From: Alteripontixanthobacter maritimus
GTDB lineage: Bacteria; Pseudomonadota; Alphaproteobacteria; Sphingomonadales; Sphingomonadaceae
DNA length: 64,000 nt
Direction of reading: 5' to 3'
NCBI RefSeq assembly: GCF_003340475.1
Contig: NZ_QBKA01000002.1
Coordinates: forward strand, 877,501 to 941,500
The notes beneath the pieces were generated by a model that made no database searches, had not been told where the DNA came from, and saw only the letters and a list, made by a program, of their open reading frames with translations. Positions 8,055 through 17,848 of this stretch are shown piece after piece (the stretch's first letter is position 1; every line of letters starts with the position of its first letter). The translations under genes and the position numbers were made by a program.

Positions 8055-9158
8055 TCAATCGCGCGCGTCGAGGCGTAGAGGAGCCAAACCGTCCTGACCA
8101 ATGGCCGCAGGACTGGCCGCCACTGCGAAAAACTGCCGCGGGCAGTTGCTGGGTACCACAATGGTTTGCGCAGTATTCAAAGGCTTCGAAGGTTGAGGCA
8201 GGCTTACACAAGAAAAGCCATACGACCACACGCCCATTGCCGCACCATCGGTGCGAAAATCATAGGTGCCGGGTGCCAGCGCCGCAGTAAGCTCGACCGG
8301 GCGGCTGGCATTTCCGGGAATTCGTGTGAGAGATCTGGCTTCTGCGTTTTCGAGCACTGCATATCCGGCTGGAATACGCCAGTCGAATGGGCTCGGTCGC
8401 TGCTGCGCTTCGCGTGATGGCCATGGGGCGATCAGGCTGCGCGTATCGCTGGCACCGTCGTTCAGTAATCTGGCCAATTGCGCAGCGGTTTTTATGTCGC
8501 CCTGTTCGGCCAATCCAGCAATAATTGGTACCGCGGTGTCACGGCTGATCGGGTTGCCAGCAGCACTACGCGCGGCAAAAACTTCGGCTAACGAACGCGC
8601 GGGCAGGGCAGAGTACTCGGCGCGAAGCCAGCCTTCCGACCACTTTCCCGGATCATTCAGCCGCTGTTCCGCGGCGGCGAGAAAGCGCTGGTTAGCGGCA
8701 TATTGCCGAACCTGCTGCGAAAACCATGGGCGGGCTTCGTCGTGGCGGCGCAACATGGCCTCTGCGTGGACCATGGCCACATCAAAACGTTCGGCCGATG
8801 CAGCTTTAAGGAACAGCTGCTGCTGCACGCGCAGATCATGCCATCCGGTTTGCGCCATCCGTGCTCGGAGTGCGGTCGCAGTAGCCGGCTCGGTCATATC
8901 CTGCTGTGCTAGCGCAAGCATGGCGCGCTGTTGCAGCGGCGATACTTCGAGGGCTTCCAGTGCCATTCGCCTCGTTTGCAGTTCCGGCAAGACGATGCGT
9001 TCGCTTTCCAGCATACGCGGGGCAATAAGTGTATTGGCAAATGGCACATCCATCGCAAGACTGTTGCGAGTGAGAGCAAGACCGGTTCCGCCCCAGGCCA
9101 GGAATACGGGCACCGCCAAAGCGATACCTACCAGCCAGCCGAGCCAACGCGCTATCAT
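8055..9158 (-). CDS. membrane-anchored protein of the exopolysaccharide cluster, unknown function
   Basis: The 367-residue protein has one N-terminal hydrophobic segment (WLGWLVGIALAVPVFLAW) and a large, presumably periplasmic part. The middle (about 60-230) is rich in alanine/leucine helical segments with TPR-like spacing. The last 90 residues look beta-rich, with SRPVELTAALAPGTYDF, a pattern of periplasmic carbohydrate-associated proteins. It sits 12 bases upstream of the glycosyltransferase gene and downstream of the BY-kinase gene, so it is co-transcribed with export genes. I recognise no named family. A role in polymer assembly or export is inferred from position only. Confidence 0.6.
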   Translation of the reverse strand: MIARWLGWLVGIALAVPVFLAWGGTGLALTRNSLAMDVPFANTLIAPRMLESERIVLPELQTRRMALEALEVSPLQQRAMLALAQQDMTEPATATALRARMAQTGWHDLRVQQQLFLKAASAERFDVAMVHAEAMLRRHDEARPWFSQQVRQYAANQRFLAAAEQRLNDPGKWSEGWLRAEYSALPARSLAEVFAARSAAGNPISRDTAVPIIAGLAEQGDIKTAAQLARLLNDGASDTRSLIAPWPSREAQQRPSPFDWRIPAGYAVLENAEARSLTRIPGNASRPVELTAALAPGTYDFRTDGAAMGVWSYGFSCVSLPQPSKPLNTAQTIVVPSNCPRQFFAVAASPAAIGQDGLAPLRLDARD

Positions 9159-9235
9159 GGTTTATGCTCACCCAAACGGCATCTCCATGCAAAGTACAAA
9201 CGACCGAGCTGGCGCAATTCGGCAGATGTCACCCC

Positions 9236-11377
9236 TCAGCCTGCCTCGGCTTCATCACCATAGCTGTAATAGCTGTAATGGTAGTCGTAGGAGTAGCCAG
9301 CCTGTCGGAAATCGAATTTTGTCATCACGACGCCAGCAATATTCGCACCATTTTCCGTCAGGCGGCGCATGGCGGTACGGGTCTGGCCAGTGCTGGCCCG
9401 GCCGGCCTCCGTGACCACGATAGTATGGTCGGCAGTACGCGACAGCATCGGCGCGTCCGCAAGACCCATAACCGGCGCAGAATCTAGCATGATGACGTCA
9501 TATTCATCCTGCAACTGCGCCAGCAGGTCGGGTAGCAATTGCGTACTCAATATCTGTGCGGGATTGGTCGGACGCGTGCCGAGCGGAATGAAGTCGAAAG
9601 CATGATTGCTGCCACCGGTTCCTGCGCGGCGTATGCCTTCTTCCAATGTAACTTCCGTTGCGAGTACGTCCATCAGGCCGCGCTCGTTCGGGATGCCGTA
9701 AATTTTGTGCAGGCTGGGCTTGCGCAAATCGCAATCAACCAACAGCACGCGCCGCCCGATGTTTCCGAAGTCCTGCGCAATAGCCAGCGAGGTCGTCGAC
9801 TTGCCTTCGCCCGGCTGGCAACTGGTAACCTGCAGCATCTTTTTACGACTGCCACCCGTCGCCATGTCGATGGCCGCCCGGATCGAATAATAAGCCTCGG
9901 CAATATCGCTCTTCGCGTCCTCCAGATCGTCGGTGTCGACCGTATCCACCAGCGGTGTGCTGCCGAGCAATGGCACGTTGAGCGTCCGCTCCACGTCGTC
10001 GGGTGAGTAGAGCGTATCATCGCTGGCTTCCCTGAGTACGGCAAGACCCCCGCCTACAAGCAGGCCCAGAATCAGCGAGATCGCCATGTTCTTCGGCAGG
10101 CTTGGCGAAACCGGTCCGCTGGGCACGCCAGCTGGATCGAGCACACGAATGTTGTTGGCATCCACATCGGAAGCGCCGGCGATTTCAGCGGCACGACGTT
10201 GCAAGTCGCTTAACCGCTCGCGCAGATTGTCGGCATCACGGGTAAGCAGGTTGAACTGCACACGGCGATCCTGTTCGCCCAATGTCTCGTTAGCCAGTTC
10301 GGAACGGGCCGCATCGAGCTCGCTTTCTTGCCGCTGCGCCACTTCATATTCGGTCTTGATCGAAGTGCGGACCTGTTGTGCCGCAGCGTCGATCTGTCCT
10401 TGAAGCGTGTTCAGCTTTGCCTGTGTCTGCTGGACTGCGGGATAGTCCGCAAGATAGCGCTCGCGCAACTGCCGCAATTCTGCCTGGGTGCTGGCACGCT
10501 GTTGCAGAAGGTTCTGTAGCGAACCGTTCTGCTGCGCTTCCGGCAGGCTGAGCGCATCGACCCCGCGCGAACCGCGAAAGCGTTGCTCTGCCAAGATGCG
10601 GCGTGCGCGGGCATCGGCATAGGCCTGGTTGAGCGAAGTCAGGTTTGCAGCCACGATAGACTGGCCTACCGGCGCCGCATTGCCTTCATTGTCGCCGGCG
10701 GTGCCGCCTTCGGCAAAGATCAGTCGATTGCGACGGGCGTATTCTACCGCGGCCACTTCCGCTTCCTGCAAGGCTGCGCGCGTTTCGATAACCTGCTGGT
10801 TGAGAATGGTGCCGGCATATTCGTTGGCGTCGGCCTTTCCGCTGGCATTGCGTTCGGCAAAATTGCGGGCGTAAGCGTTGGCGATCTGCGCCGAGGCCGT
10901 CGGGCTTTCCGATGTATAGGTGATCGAGACCACCCGGCTGTTTTGCGGCACAGTCATGACGACGCGCGATTGCAACAGGTCCGCAACACCGTTGCGAAGC
11001 TTGGCGATGTCGGCTGCCGAAGTTGCAGCGATTTCTTCCGGCGCGAAGCCCATCTGCTGCAGAAACGCTTCGTTCTGCGCCAAATTCAGATCGTCCGTCA
11101 CTTCGAGCGCCATGGCGCGGCTTTGCACCACTTCCACAAGCGTGTTGAGGTAACGATCCGTCTCGAATGCGTTGATAACCGGGTTGGCATCCTGCCCCTC
11201 CGTCACCCGGATGCTTTCATTATCTACCCGCACTGTCGCAGCGGCAGCGTACATCGGCGTTTGCAGCAGCGTGATGATAAGGCCAACGATCAACGCAATG
11301 CCGGCCAGGATCGCCACCATCTTGCGCTGCCGCCAAGCCATCGCTCGCAAGTCGGCCAAGCTGAAGCCTTCGGGCAT
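9236..11377 (-). CDS. exopolysaccharide co-polymerase with BY-kinase domain (Wzc/GumC-CpsD type)
   Basis: The 713-residue protein has an N-terminal Wzz domain with a first membrane helix (VAILAGIALIVGLIITLL), a long coiled-coil periplasmic section, a second helix after LPKNMAIS, and a cytoplasmic tyrosine-kinase domain. That domain shows Walker A (QPGEGKSTTSLA, near residue 525), Walker A' (VLLVDCDLRKPS) and Walker B (VIMLDSAPV). It ends in a tyrosine cluster (YSYDYHYSYYSY), the autophosphorylation tail. The ATG at 11375-11377 is preferred because AGGAGG lies four bases upstream. Another in-frame ATG at 11438-11440 would add 21 residues. It works with the OPX protein encoded just upstream to control chain length and export. 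Confidence 0.92.
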   Translation of the reverse strand: MPEGFSLADLRAMAWRQRKMVAILAGIALIVGLIITLLQTPMYAAAATVRVDNESIRVTEGQDANPVINAFETDRYLNTLVEVVQSRAMALEVTDDLNLAQNEAFLQQMGFAPEEIAATSAADIAKLRNGVADLLQSRVVMTVPQNSRVVSITYTSESPTASAQIANAYARNFAERNASGKADANEYAGTILNQQVIETRAALQEAEVAAVEYARRNRLIFAEGGTAGDNEGNAAPVGQSIVAANLTSLNQAYADARARRILAEQRFRGSRGVDALSLPEAQQNGSLQNLLQQRASTQAELRQLRERYLADYPAVQQTQAKLNTLQGQIDAAAQQVRTSIKTEYEVAQRQESELDAARSELANETLGEQDRRVQFNLLTRDADNLRERLSDLQRRAAEIAGASDVDANNIRVLDPAGVPSGPVSPSLPKNMAISLILGLLVGGGLAVLREASDDTLYSPDDVERTLNVPLLGSTPLVDTVDTDDLEDAKSDIAEAYYSIRAAIDMATGGSRKKMLQVTSCQPGEGKSTTSLAIAQDFGNIGRRVLLVDCDLRKPSLHKIYGIPNERGLMDVLATEVTLEEGIRRAGTGGSNHAFDFIPLGTRPTNPAQILSTQLLPDLLAQLQDEYDVIMLDSAPVMGLADAPMLSRTADHTIVVTEAGRASTGQTRTAMRRLTENGANIAGVVMTKFDFRQAGYSYDYHYSYYSYGDEAEAG

Positions 11378-11477
11378 AAACCCTCCTGGCTGCTCGGTTG
11401 TCGCTCGTTCGCTCTGGAGCAAATTGCCCCGTGTAGTCATGTCCTGCACTGTATCAGTCCTGCCTTGCACGCAAACG

Positions 11478-12200
11478 CTATCGAAGAACGGTGGCAAAAA
11501 TGCCGAAGGCGGGCAGGGTGCGGATCAGATCCTGCCACAGCACCGAGCGCCTGTTGGTACCCACCATCACCCTGTCACCGGGAAACAGGACCGGATCGAT
11601 CATGGCCCCTGTGCGGACCTGCTGCAGATCGAAACGGGCGGCCATCTGCTGACCGTCGACTTCGCGAAAAAGCACGACTTGATCGAGCGCAGCCGACCGT
11701 TCCGGCCCCTTGGCAAGCGCCACCGCGCCCATCAACGTGGTTTCCGGCTGGAACCGGAAAATTCCGGGGCTTTCCACCGCACCCTCGACAGTCACCAAAT
11801 GACTGCCCTGTTCCAGCAGATTCACTGTAACTACCGGGTCGCGCAAATAGCGAGCAGCGAGGCGGTCCCGAATGGAATTGCCGATCGCTTCAGTGGTTCG
11901 GCCAGCTGCCATCACGCTGCCAACCAACGGATATTGGAACGTACCGTCCTGACTAACGCGCACACTATTTATCGACAGTTCTGGTTCGCCCATCACCGTT
12001 ATTGCAAGCGTATCGTTGGCGCCGATTGGGTACACCGATAGCTGGCGCGTGGCGGACGCGAGCCCAAGCAATTCGGCATCTACCGGTATTGTCGAGCGCA
12101 CGACTCCTGTTTCGACGGGTGGTGTACTCTGACATCCCGCCAGCGCCGCTGCGCCCAGCGTCGCCATCAGAACGCGCGATAACAAATTGGCCAACTTCAT
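11478..12200 (-). CDS. OPX-family polysaccharide export lipoprotein (Wza-like)
   Basis: The 240-residue product starts with a lipoprotein signal, MKLANLLSRVLMATLGAAALAGC, with the lipobox LAGC. It has a Poly_export domain (YPIGANDTLAITVMGEPELS, then DGTFQYPLVGSV) and a following SLBB-like domain (HLVTVEGAVESPGIF). Such proteins form the outer-membrane export channel for the polymer. It is the first gene of a leftward unit with the BY-kinase gene, about 100 bases before the latter's chosen start. The C-terminal stretch (LWQDLIRTLPAFGIFATV) is hydrophobic enough to be a helix crossing the outer membrane, as in Wza. Confidence 0.92.
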   Translation of the reverse strand: MKLANLLSRVLMATLGAAALAGCQSTPPVETGVVRSTIPVDAELLGLASATRQLSVYPIGANDTLAITVMGEPELSINSVRVSQDGTFQYPLVGSVMAAGRTTEAIGNSIRDRLAARYLRDPVVTVNLLEQGSHLVTVEGAVESPGIFRFQPETTLMGAVALAKGPERSAALDQVVLFREVDGQQMAARFDLQQVRTGAMIDPVLFPGDRVMVGTNRRSVLWQDLIRTLPAFGIFATVLR

Positions 12201-12374
12201 CGATAAACGTCCATTTTTCCGGCAGGTGAACACGCCGATCCTGCGCGCTGCGACCTGTCGCCGATTTCAACCTCCCACTAACGGTGCCTCTAGCGTGTGG
12301 CAAGGCGTGGGCCTTTGATTCACCTATGTTAGTTCGCCGTCGATCCGATCCCGGGGCCAGACACGACAAAATGA

Positions 12375-13850
12375 TCAATGCGGCACCGGCCCAGCCTGCC
12401 TGGCATCGGGTGCGGCGCGGTTTGCGAAGTGGGCGATGGCATATGAACAGAGCATGGCGACCGCGATTGTCCGCAGCGGATAATCCACCACCGAATGCAA
12501 CATCGCAACCACGATAGCTGTAGCAAACAAGGAAAGCGAAGGCGGCGCGAGACGCTTTATGAACAATGGCCAGGTGCGCCGGACGAACCAGACAACAAAA
12601 GCGATAAGAAGCGCAGCGGCCGGGATACCACCCTCTATTAGCAGTTCGAGGTAATCATTATGCGCATGGTTGACGTAAAGCATTCCAACCAGTGAGAGCG
12701 GCTCGTACTGCTCGTATACTTCGCGGAAAGTGCCGAACCCGCTACCTAGCGGCATCGTTTGACCCACTACCGTAACAGCCTGTGGCCAGATTTCGAACCG
12801 CCGATCCACGCCGATGGCCCCACGATCCGTAATTGCTGAAAGCGCGCCGCCGTCGATAAACGGTAGTGCGAGCACGCTGACGATTAATAGTGCAAAACCC
12901 CCGCCGGCATATAAGATTGCAGTCCGACCGGGCGCCAAGCGTGCACGTACCAACACCCAGGCACCGGCAGCCAAAGCGAACACCAATAACCCGAGGCCTG
13001 CGCGCGACGCAGTGAGCAGAACCGCGAGCGCTGTCAGAGCTACAATTGCAACGGGCAAAATGTAATGTTCAAGCTGCAAGGGTGCCGTGCCGCTGGTTCT
13101 CTTTATTGGCTGCGCAATACGATCCCTTGCCAGCCATACCAACGCGCCCATCACAAGGAAGGTCGCCTGATGATTGTGATTTGTAAAAAATCCAATGGAG
13201 AATTCGCGGTCCGACCGGGAGAAAGGATAGAACCCTTCGCCGATTAATGTCTGACCAAGACCCATGGTTATGGCGATTGCCAGCGCAATCAGGATGCCGC
13301 GCGAAAGCGCCTCGTGACGGAACGCGTCACCGCTGCGCACTGCCAGATAAATGGCGATGGCGGGAAGAAGGAACAGGGAAGCGCGCAACGTGTGTTCAGA
13401 ATTCAGCGAAATCGCTCGCCATTGCGCCGCTCCGAATACCGCCTCATCCATCGCAGCGACACCTGTATGAGTCGGCAATAGGGACCACAGGCCGGGCGGC
13501 AATGGAATCATGGTTGCAACCATCAGTACGATCAGCGCGATCAGCAACACATCTGTGGTGCCAATGCGGAACCGTGCGCTTGCACGGCCGGCCAGAGCAG
13601 CCGCAATCACGCCGCAAGCGACTAGTTCAGCGAAATGACGGGTGGCCGGATAGCTTGGATTGGTACCGCCAAATACCAGCATAACGGCGATAGCCACGCT
13701 CCAGGCCCAACCGGCTACCGTGCCGGTCCGGACCACTTCACGATCTCGCCTTGCGACAGGCGCGGTGTCCGAAGGAACCGCAATGTCATGGGCAGGTTCG
13801 ATTGATTGCACTTTGTCTCGGCCTCTCGATCGCTTAATCCGCGTGCACAT
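12375..13850 (-). CDS. O-antigen ligase / Wzy-like polymerase
   Basis: The 491-residue protein has about ten hydrophobic helices. Its large periplasmic-loop region carries FTNHNHQATFL and the family hallmark NHAHNDYLELL followed by a helix, the Wzy_C/O-antigen ligase signature. It probably polymerises flipped repeat units in the periplasm. The start at 13850 is uncertain, as a GTG at 13811 with GAGA upstream would shorten it by 13 residues. It is divergent from the membrane protein at 13927 and lies 174 bases upstream of the OPX gene. Confidence 0.85.
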   Translation of the reverse strand: MCTRIKRSRGRDKVQSIEPAHDIAVPSDTAPVARRDREVVRTGTVAGWAWSVAIAVMLVFGGTNPSYPATRHFAELVACGVIAAALAGRASARFRIGTTDVLLIALIVLMVATMIPLPPGLWSLLPTHTGVAAMDEAVFGAAQWRAISLNSEHTLRASLFLLPAIAIYLAVRSGDAFRHEALSRGILIALAIAITMGLGQTLIGEGFYPFSRSDREFSIGFFTNHNHQATFLVMGALVWLARDRIAQPIKRTSGTAPLQLEHYILPVAIVALTALAVLLTASRAGLGLLVFALAAGAWVLVRARLAPGRTAILYAGGGFALLIVSVLALPFIDGGALSAITDRGAIGVDRRFEIWPQAVTVVGQTMPLGSGFGTFREVYEQYEPLSLVGMLYVNHAHNDYLELLIEGGIPAAALLIAFVVWFVRRTWPLFIKRLAPPSLSLFATAIVVAMLHSVVDYPLRTIAVAMLCSYAIAHFANRAAPDARQAGPVPH

Positions 13851-13926
13851 TGCCGGGCGTTATCGAATCGCTTCGGCTGAACCCCGGCAGCCCCCTCATA
13901 ATGAGGTTCGGCCCGGATGGAACGGA

Positions 13927-14532
13927 ATGGATTGCATGGAAACGTTCACGCTGGCCGACGCCGCTGGCAGCTTGCTGTACATATTTGTCGCCGGCTTGTA
14001 TTTCTGGGCAGGGTTCAGGAAACCCACACGCGGCGCACCTTTGGCAGGCCGCGCGCATTGGATCGGGATCGCACTGTTCTTCGTCGGACTTGCGGTTTTT
14101 CGGATGGTTCAGGCAGAGGAAGGGTTGCGCGCCATCCTGCGCGGTACTTTTACCGATGAGGCGGCTTATGCAGAACGTTACGCCGTCCAGGGGCCGGTTG
14201 CTGCTGCATTGGTGTTGATAGCGGTCGCAGTCGGGGTCTGGCAGGCGATGACGTTTCGCAAGCGCACTTTTTCGATGCTGGCAGGGACCCTTGCTACATT
14301 GGGTTTTATCGGATTGATCGTTCTGCGCATAATCTCATTCCATCCGCTCGACCAACTTATCTATGCCTCCGCTGGCCCCTTGCGGGTTAACTATCTGTTG
14401 GAACTTGGGCTACTCGCGCTTGCCGCCTACGGCGTATGGCTGCTGCGGGCCGAACGGCGCGCAAGGCGTATGCGAAAGACGCGTTCCTCAAAAGTACGGC
14501 GGGCCGGGCCGGGCCAGCGATCCGAGCTGTAA
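13927..14532 (+). CDS. integral membrane protein of unknown function
   Basis: The 201-residue product has about five hydrophobic segments: LLYIFVAGLYFWAG, WIGIALFFVGLAVF, AALVLIAVAVGVW, ATLGFIGLIVLRIISF and LLELGLLALAAYGVW. It ends with a long, very basic cytoplasmic tail. Two in-frame ATGs, at 13927 and 13936, both have purine-rich upstream sequence, so the exact start is uncertain. A longer upstream frame crosses the Wzy-like gene on the other strand and is not credible. It sits between the Wzy-like gene and the priming transferase. I know no function for it. Confidence 0.65.
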   Translation: MDCMETFTLADAAGSLLYIFVAGLYFWAGFRKPTRGAPLAGRAHWIGIALFFVGLAVFRMVQAEEGLRAILRGTFTDEAAYAERYAVQGPVAAALVLIAVAVGVWQAMTFRKRTFSMLAGTLATLGFIGLIVLRIISFHPLDQLIYASAGPLRVNYLLELGLLALAAYGVWLLRAERRARRMRKTRSSKVRRAGPGQRSEL

Positions 14533-14672
14533 ACTCTTGCAGCCTATCGGATTTTCCCGTTCCGACGGCCGGGCCTTGAAATTTGATAGCTTACGGTGCA
14601 TTGGCACCGGCAGTTCCCGGGGTGGTTCGGGCACCTTTCTTACGTTGATGCTCACGGGTGTAAACCGCTTCT

Positions 14673-16052
14673 ATGTTGCTGAAACCGGCACTCTTGCAAG
14701 ATCGGCGTTTCGTGCCGGCAATCGGGCTGCGTCGAAAGCTGTCGCTTTCGCTCGTGATGCTCGATGTAGTCCTGCTTTCGCTGGCGCAAATTATCGCTGC
14801 CACTATCTGGCCGGGTGAGGCCCAGCGCGGTACGGAAGTCGCGATTGCGCTCATCGTTCTTTACGTCGGTACTGCGCTTGAGCGCGGCGTGTACATGGGC
14901 GAGAATTTCGCCTTCTTCCGGCGCGCCCGGTTGCGGCGCATGGTACTGGCTCCGATCCGCACGTTCTTCGTTGCCTTCGCGCTCCTGCTGGCTGCGCTGT
15001 TCCTGTTAAAGTGGCAGGTGCTCGTCTCCCGCGCAGAGATATTCCTGTCGGCGATAATCTTCCTCGGCATGATTTTTCCGGCACGCTGGGGCTGGGCCTA
15101 TCTGGTGGCACGCAATTGGCCGCGCGGGGTCAGCCGGGTCGGCCTGATCGTGGACGAGCCGAACGCCAGCCCCGGTCGCGAATTTTCGGTGGTGGTGGAG
15201 CCGGGCGACTGGCTGGATCCCGAACGCGACAACCCCGACATGTACGAGCGCCTTTCTGAAGAGCTGCGCGGATGCGATGCTGTAGTGGTGGCCTGCCGGC
15301 CGGAGCGGCGCGGCGTCTGGACCAATATGCTGCGCGGGCTTGGAATGCGGATAGACCTGCTGGCGCCCGAGCTGCTGGAATCCCGGCCGGTGGCGCTGGG
15401 CCAGTTTTACGATACGCCCTCACTCGTGATCGATCGCGGCCCGATGAAACTGGCCGACCGGGTGTCGAAGCGAGCGCTGGACCTGATCGTCTCGGTCGCA
15501 GCGTTGATCCTACTTGCTCCGATCCTCATCGGTGCGGCCATTGCGATCAAACTCGACAGCAAGGGGCCCGTGCTTTTCAAACAGCAACGGCTGGGCCTTG
15601 CCAATCGCCGCTTTCAGATGTTGAAATTCCGCTCCATGCGAACCGACAGCCTCGACGCTAACGGCACCACCTCAACTTCGCGCACGGATGACCGGGTGAC
15701 GAAGGTGGGTAGATTTCTGCGCCGGACAAGCATCGATGAATTGCCGCAATTATACAACGTGCTGGTGGGCAATATGAGTATTGTCGGCCCGCGACCCCAT
15801 GCGCTGGAAAGCAAGGCGGAAGACGCGTTGTTCTGGGAAATCGACAGCCGGTACTGGCACCGGCACAAGATGAAGCCTGGCCTGACCGGGCTTGCTCAGA
15901 TCCGCGGCTACCGGGGCGCTACCGAGACGAGCGACCAGTTGGTGAACCGGCTGGAGAGCGATCTTGAGTATGTCCAGAGCTGGAGTCTGGTGCGCGATTT
16001 GACAATCATTGCACAGACCTTGCGCGTGTTGGTGCACCCCAACGCGTATTGA
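14673..16052 (+). CDS. polyprenyl-phosphate sugar-1-phosphate transferase (priming enzyme)
   Basis: The 459-residue protein has four N-terminal hydrophobic segments, a middle Rossmann-like cytoplasmic domain and a C-terminal bacterial sugar-transferase domain. That domain contains [18 protein letters not shown], then [51 protein letters not shown] and [18 protein letters not shown]. These are the WbaP/GumD/PssY-family motifs, including the Asp-Glu pair of the catalytic region. It transfers a sugar-1-phosphate to undecaprenyl phosphate, the first committed step for the polymer made by this cluster. The ribosome site before the ATG is weak, so the start could differ. Confidence 0.93.
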   Translation: MLLKPALLQDRRFVPAIGLRRKLSLSLVMLDVVLLSLAQIIAATIWPGEAQRGTEVAIALIVLYVGTALERGVYMGENFAFFRRARLRRMVLAPIRTFFVAFALLLAALFLLKWQVLVSRAEIFLSAIIFLGMIFPARWGWAYLVARNWPRGVSRVGLIVDEPNASPGREFSVVVEPGDWLDPERDNPDMYERLSEELRGCDAVVVACRPERRGVWTNMLRGLGMRIDLLAPELLESRPVALGQFYDTPSLVIDRGPMKLADRVSKRALDLIVSVAALILLAPILIGAAIAIKLDSKGPVLFKQQRLGLANRRFQMLKFRSMRTDSLDANGTTSTSRTDDRVTKVGRFLRRTSIDELPQLYNVLVGNMSIVGPRPHALESKAEDALFWEIDSRYWHRHKMKPGLTGLAQIRGYRGATETSDQLVNRLESDLEYVQSWSLVRDLTIIAQTLRVLVHPNAY

Positions 16053-16302
16053 GCCTTGTTCGAACCGCTGGATGGTCTTTGTCCCGGATTATTCTCAATT
16101 AGCGATTTGATGTCCCAGCGACGTTACGGAAACCTGATAATACGCGTTATCCACTAAGCAAATGCATGGTTTGCTAGATCACGGTTAACTAAGCTGTCGG
16201 ATTGATGAACGGCCTGTAATCGTTGATAAACCGCGGTTTCCGGGCATCTGAACTCGGCTGGATCAACGGTTTGATAACCTATTTCCCTTAAATCTTGTGT
16301 CT

Positions 16303-17280
16303 ATGACACGAGTAGAAACCCGTATTGGGCTCATTCCTATTGTTCTCAGCGCGGCTTTGGCTGCCTCTGCCGCACATGCCGAAGGCGTGCCGGCAGGAAC
16401 GCTGATCGAGAACACCGCGCAAGCGTCATACGACGTAGGCAATGGGGTGGAGACAGTCGATTCCAACACCGTAACCCTTAAAGTGGATGAGCTGCTCGAC
16501 GTGACCGTGACTTCGCTCGATGCGGCAGCGGTAGGTACCGCGCCGGGCGATGCGGTTCTAACGTTCGAACTCACCAATATTGGCAACGGACCGGAAGCGT
16601 TCGTGCTGACCACCAACGCTGCCGTTTCTGGCAACGATTTCGACACAACAGTCGATGGCATTGCCGTCGATACGAACGGCAACGGTGTTTACGACCCCGG
16701 CATCGACGAAGTTCTCACCGGGCCGGAAACCACCGCGATCCTGCCAGCCGATGGCAACCTTACTGTCTTTGTCCTGGTCACGGTGCCGAATACCGCCACC
16801 GACAGCCAGCAAAGTTCGGTGCAACTCATCGCCGATGCCGTGACAGGTAGCGGCGCGCCAGGGACGACATTCGGCGCGCAAGGTGAAAATGGCGTAGACG
16901 CTGTCGTTGGAACCACCGGCGCGGACGACGATGCGACCGGTTCGCTCATCGTCGGTGTTACCACGGTAGAGCTCGTGAAAACCGGCGTTGTCAGCGACCC
17001 TTTCGGCGGCACCAGTGCGGTGCCCGGTGCAATCATTACGTATACACTGTCAGCCAGCGTTAGCGGCAGCGGAACGGCGACGGCGCTGGTCATCACGGAC
17101 GCCATTCCATCCGGTACATCCTACCAGTTCGGAACATTGGCGCTGGACGCGGCTCCGCTAACCGATGCGGACGATACCGACGCCGGCGAGGCCGACGCTA
17201 CCGGCATCCGCGTGGATTTGGGCAATGCCCCCGGCGGAACCGACAATATCATCACATTCGATGTCAAGATCGACGAGTAA
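16303..17280 (+). CDS. secreted DUF11/Ig-like surface protein
   Basis: The 325-residue product has a signal peptide (MTRVETRIGLIPIVLSAALAASAAHA). The mature start LIENTAQASYDVGNG is followed by Ig-like beta-sandwich material, then a DUF11-type module with VELVKTGVVSDPFGG and AVPGAIITYTLSASVSG. A calcium-binding-like segment, DTNGNGVYDPGIDE, lies around residue 130. It is the first of five consecutive genes for exported proteins. A GTG two codons upstream is an alternative start, and neither candidate has a good ribosome site. Probably an extracellular or outer-membrane-associated structural protein; the function is unknown. Confidence 0.75.
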   Translation: MTRVETRIGLIPIVLSAALAASAAHAEGVPAGTLIENTAQASYDVGNGVETVDSNTVTLKVDELLDVTVTSLDAAAVGTAPGDAVLTFELTNIGNGPEAFVLTTNAAVSGNDFDTTVDGIAVDTNGNGVYDPGIDEVLTGPETTAILPADGNLTVFVLVTVPNTATDSQQSSVQLIADAVTGSGAPGTTFGAQGENGVDAVVGTTGADDDATGSLIVGVTTVELVKTGVVSDPFGGTSAVPGAIITYTLSASVSGSGTATALVITDAIPSGTSYQFGTLALDAAPLTDADDTDAGEADATGIRVDLGNAPGGTDNIITFDVKIDE

Positions 17281-17290
17281 GGTAATAGCC

Positions 17291-17773
17291 ATGCATAATA
17301 AATTTATCTCTGTTTTCGCTGCGGCCGCTTTTGCGATCGGCGCGTTTTCCGCGCCAGCCACGGCACAGGACAAACCGGTTACTCTGGCCGGCGATGTCAT
17401 GAAGGAACAGATCACGCTCGATGACAATGGCGGCGATCGTATCGAGATGGTTGCGCCGGACGTAGTGATTCCTGGCGACCGTCTGTTGTTCGCGACCAGC
17501 TACACCAACACCAGCGGCGAGGCGATTGAGGATTTCGTCGTAACCAATCCGCTGCCTGCGGCCGTGCGCTTGTCCGAAGGATCCGACGCTGATCTCGTCG
17601 TGTCGGTCGACGGGGGCGAAACCTGGGGCAAGCTAAACGACCTTCGCGTCGAAAGCGAAGGCGGCGTGTCGCGCGATGCAGCTGAAATTGACGTTACCCA
17701 TGTTCGCTGGACGCTGGCGAGCATTGCTCCCGGCGAGAGCGGCCGACTGGAATATTACGCAATCGTGCGCTGA
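17291..17773 (+). CDS. small secreted companion protein of the DUF11 cluster
   Basis: The 160-residue product has a signal peptide (MHNKFISVFAAAAFAIGAFSAPATAQ). The rest is predicted beta-rich: VIPGDRLLFATSYTNTS, NPLPAAVRLSEGS, VVSVDGGETWGKL and a C-terminal VTHVRWTLASIAPGESGRL, like a single Ig/DUF11 domain. AAGG lies nine bases before the ATG, and it begins ten bases after the preceding gene. It has a diverged paralogue in this window at 31408-31860, sharing SxDGGxxWGxLxxLR and VTxxRWT with a terminal R-V/I-x-Y-x-A-x-VR. Presumably a secreted partner of the neighbouring surface proteins. Confidence 0.75.
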   Translation: MHNKFISVFAAAAFAIGAFSAPATAQDKPVTLAGDVMKEQITLDDNGGDRIEMVAPDVVIPGDRLLFATSYTNTSGEAIEDFVVTNPLPAAVRLSEGSDADLVVSVDGGETWGKLNDLRVESEGGVSRDAAEIDVTHVRWTLASIAPGESGRLEYYAIVR

Positions 17774-17848
17774 TCAAGTGCATGGAATACCGCCATTTTT
17801 CGCGGGCGGATCGGGTAAGCGCGAGACGTAAAACAAGGGACCAGTAGA

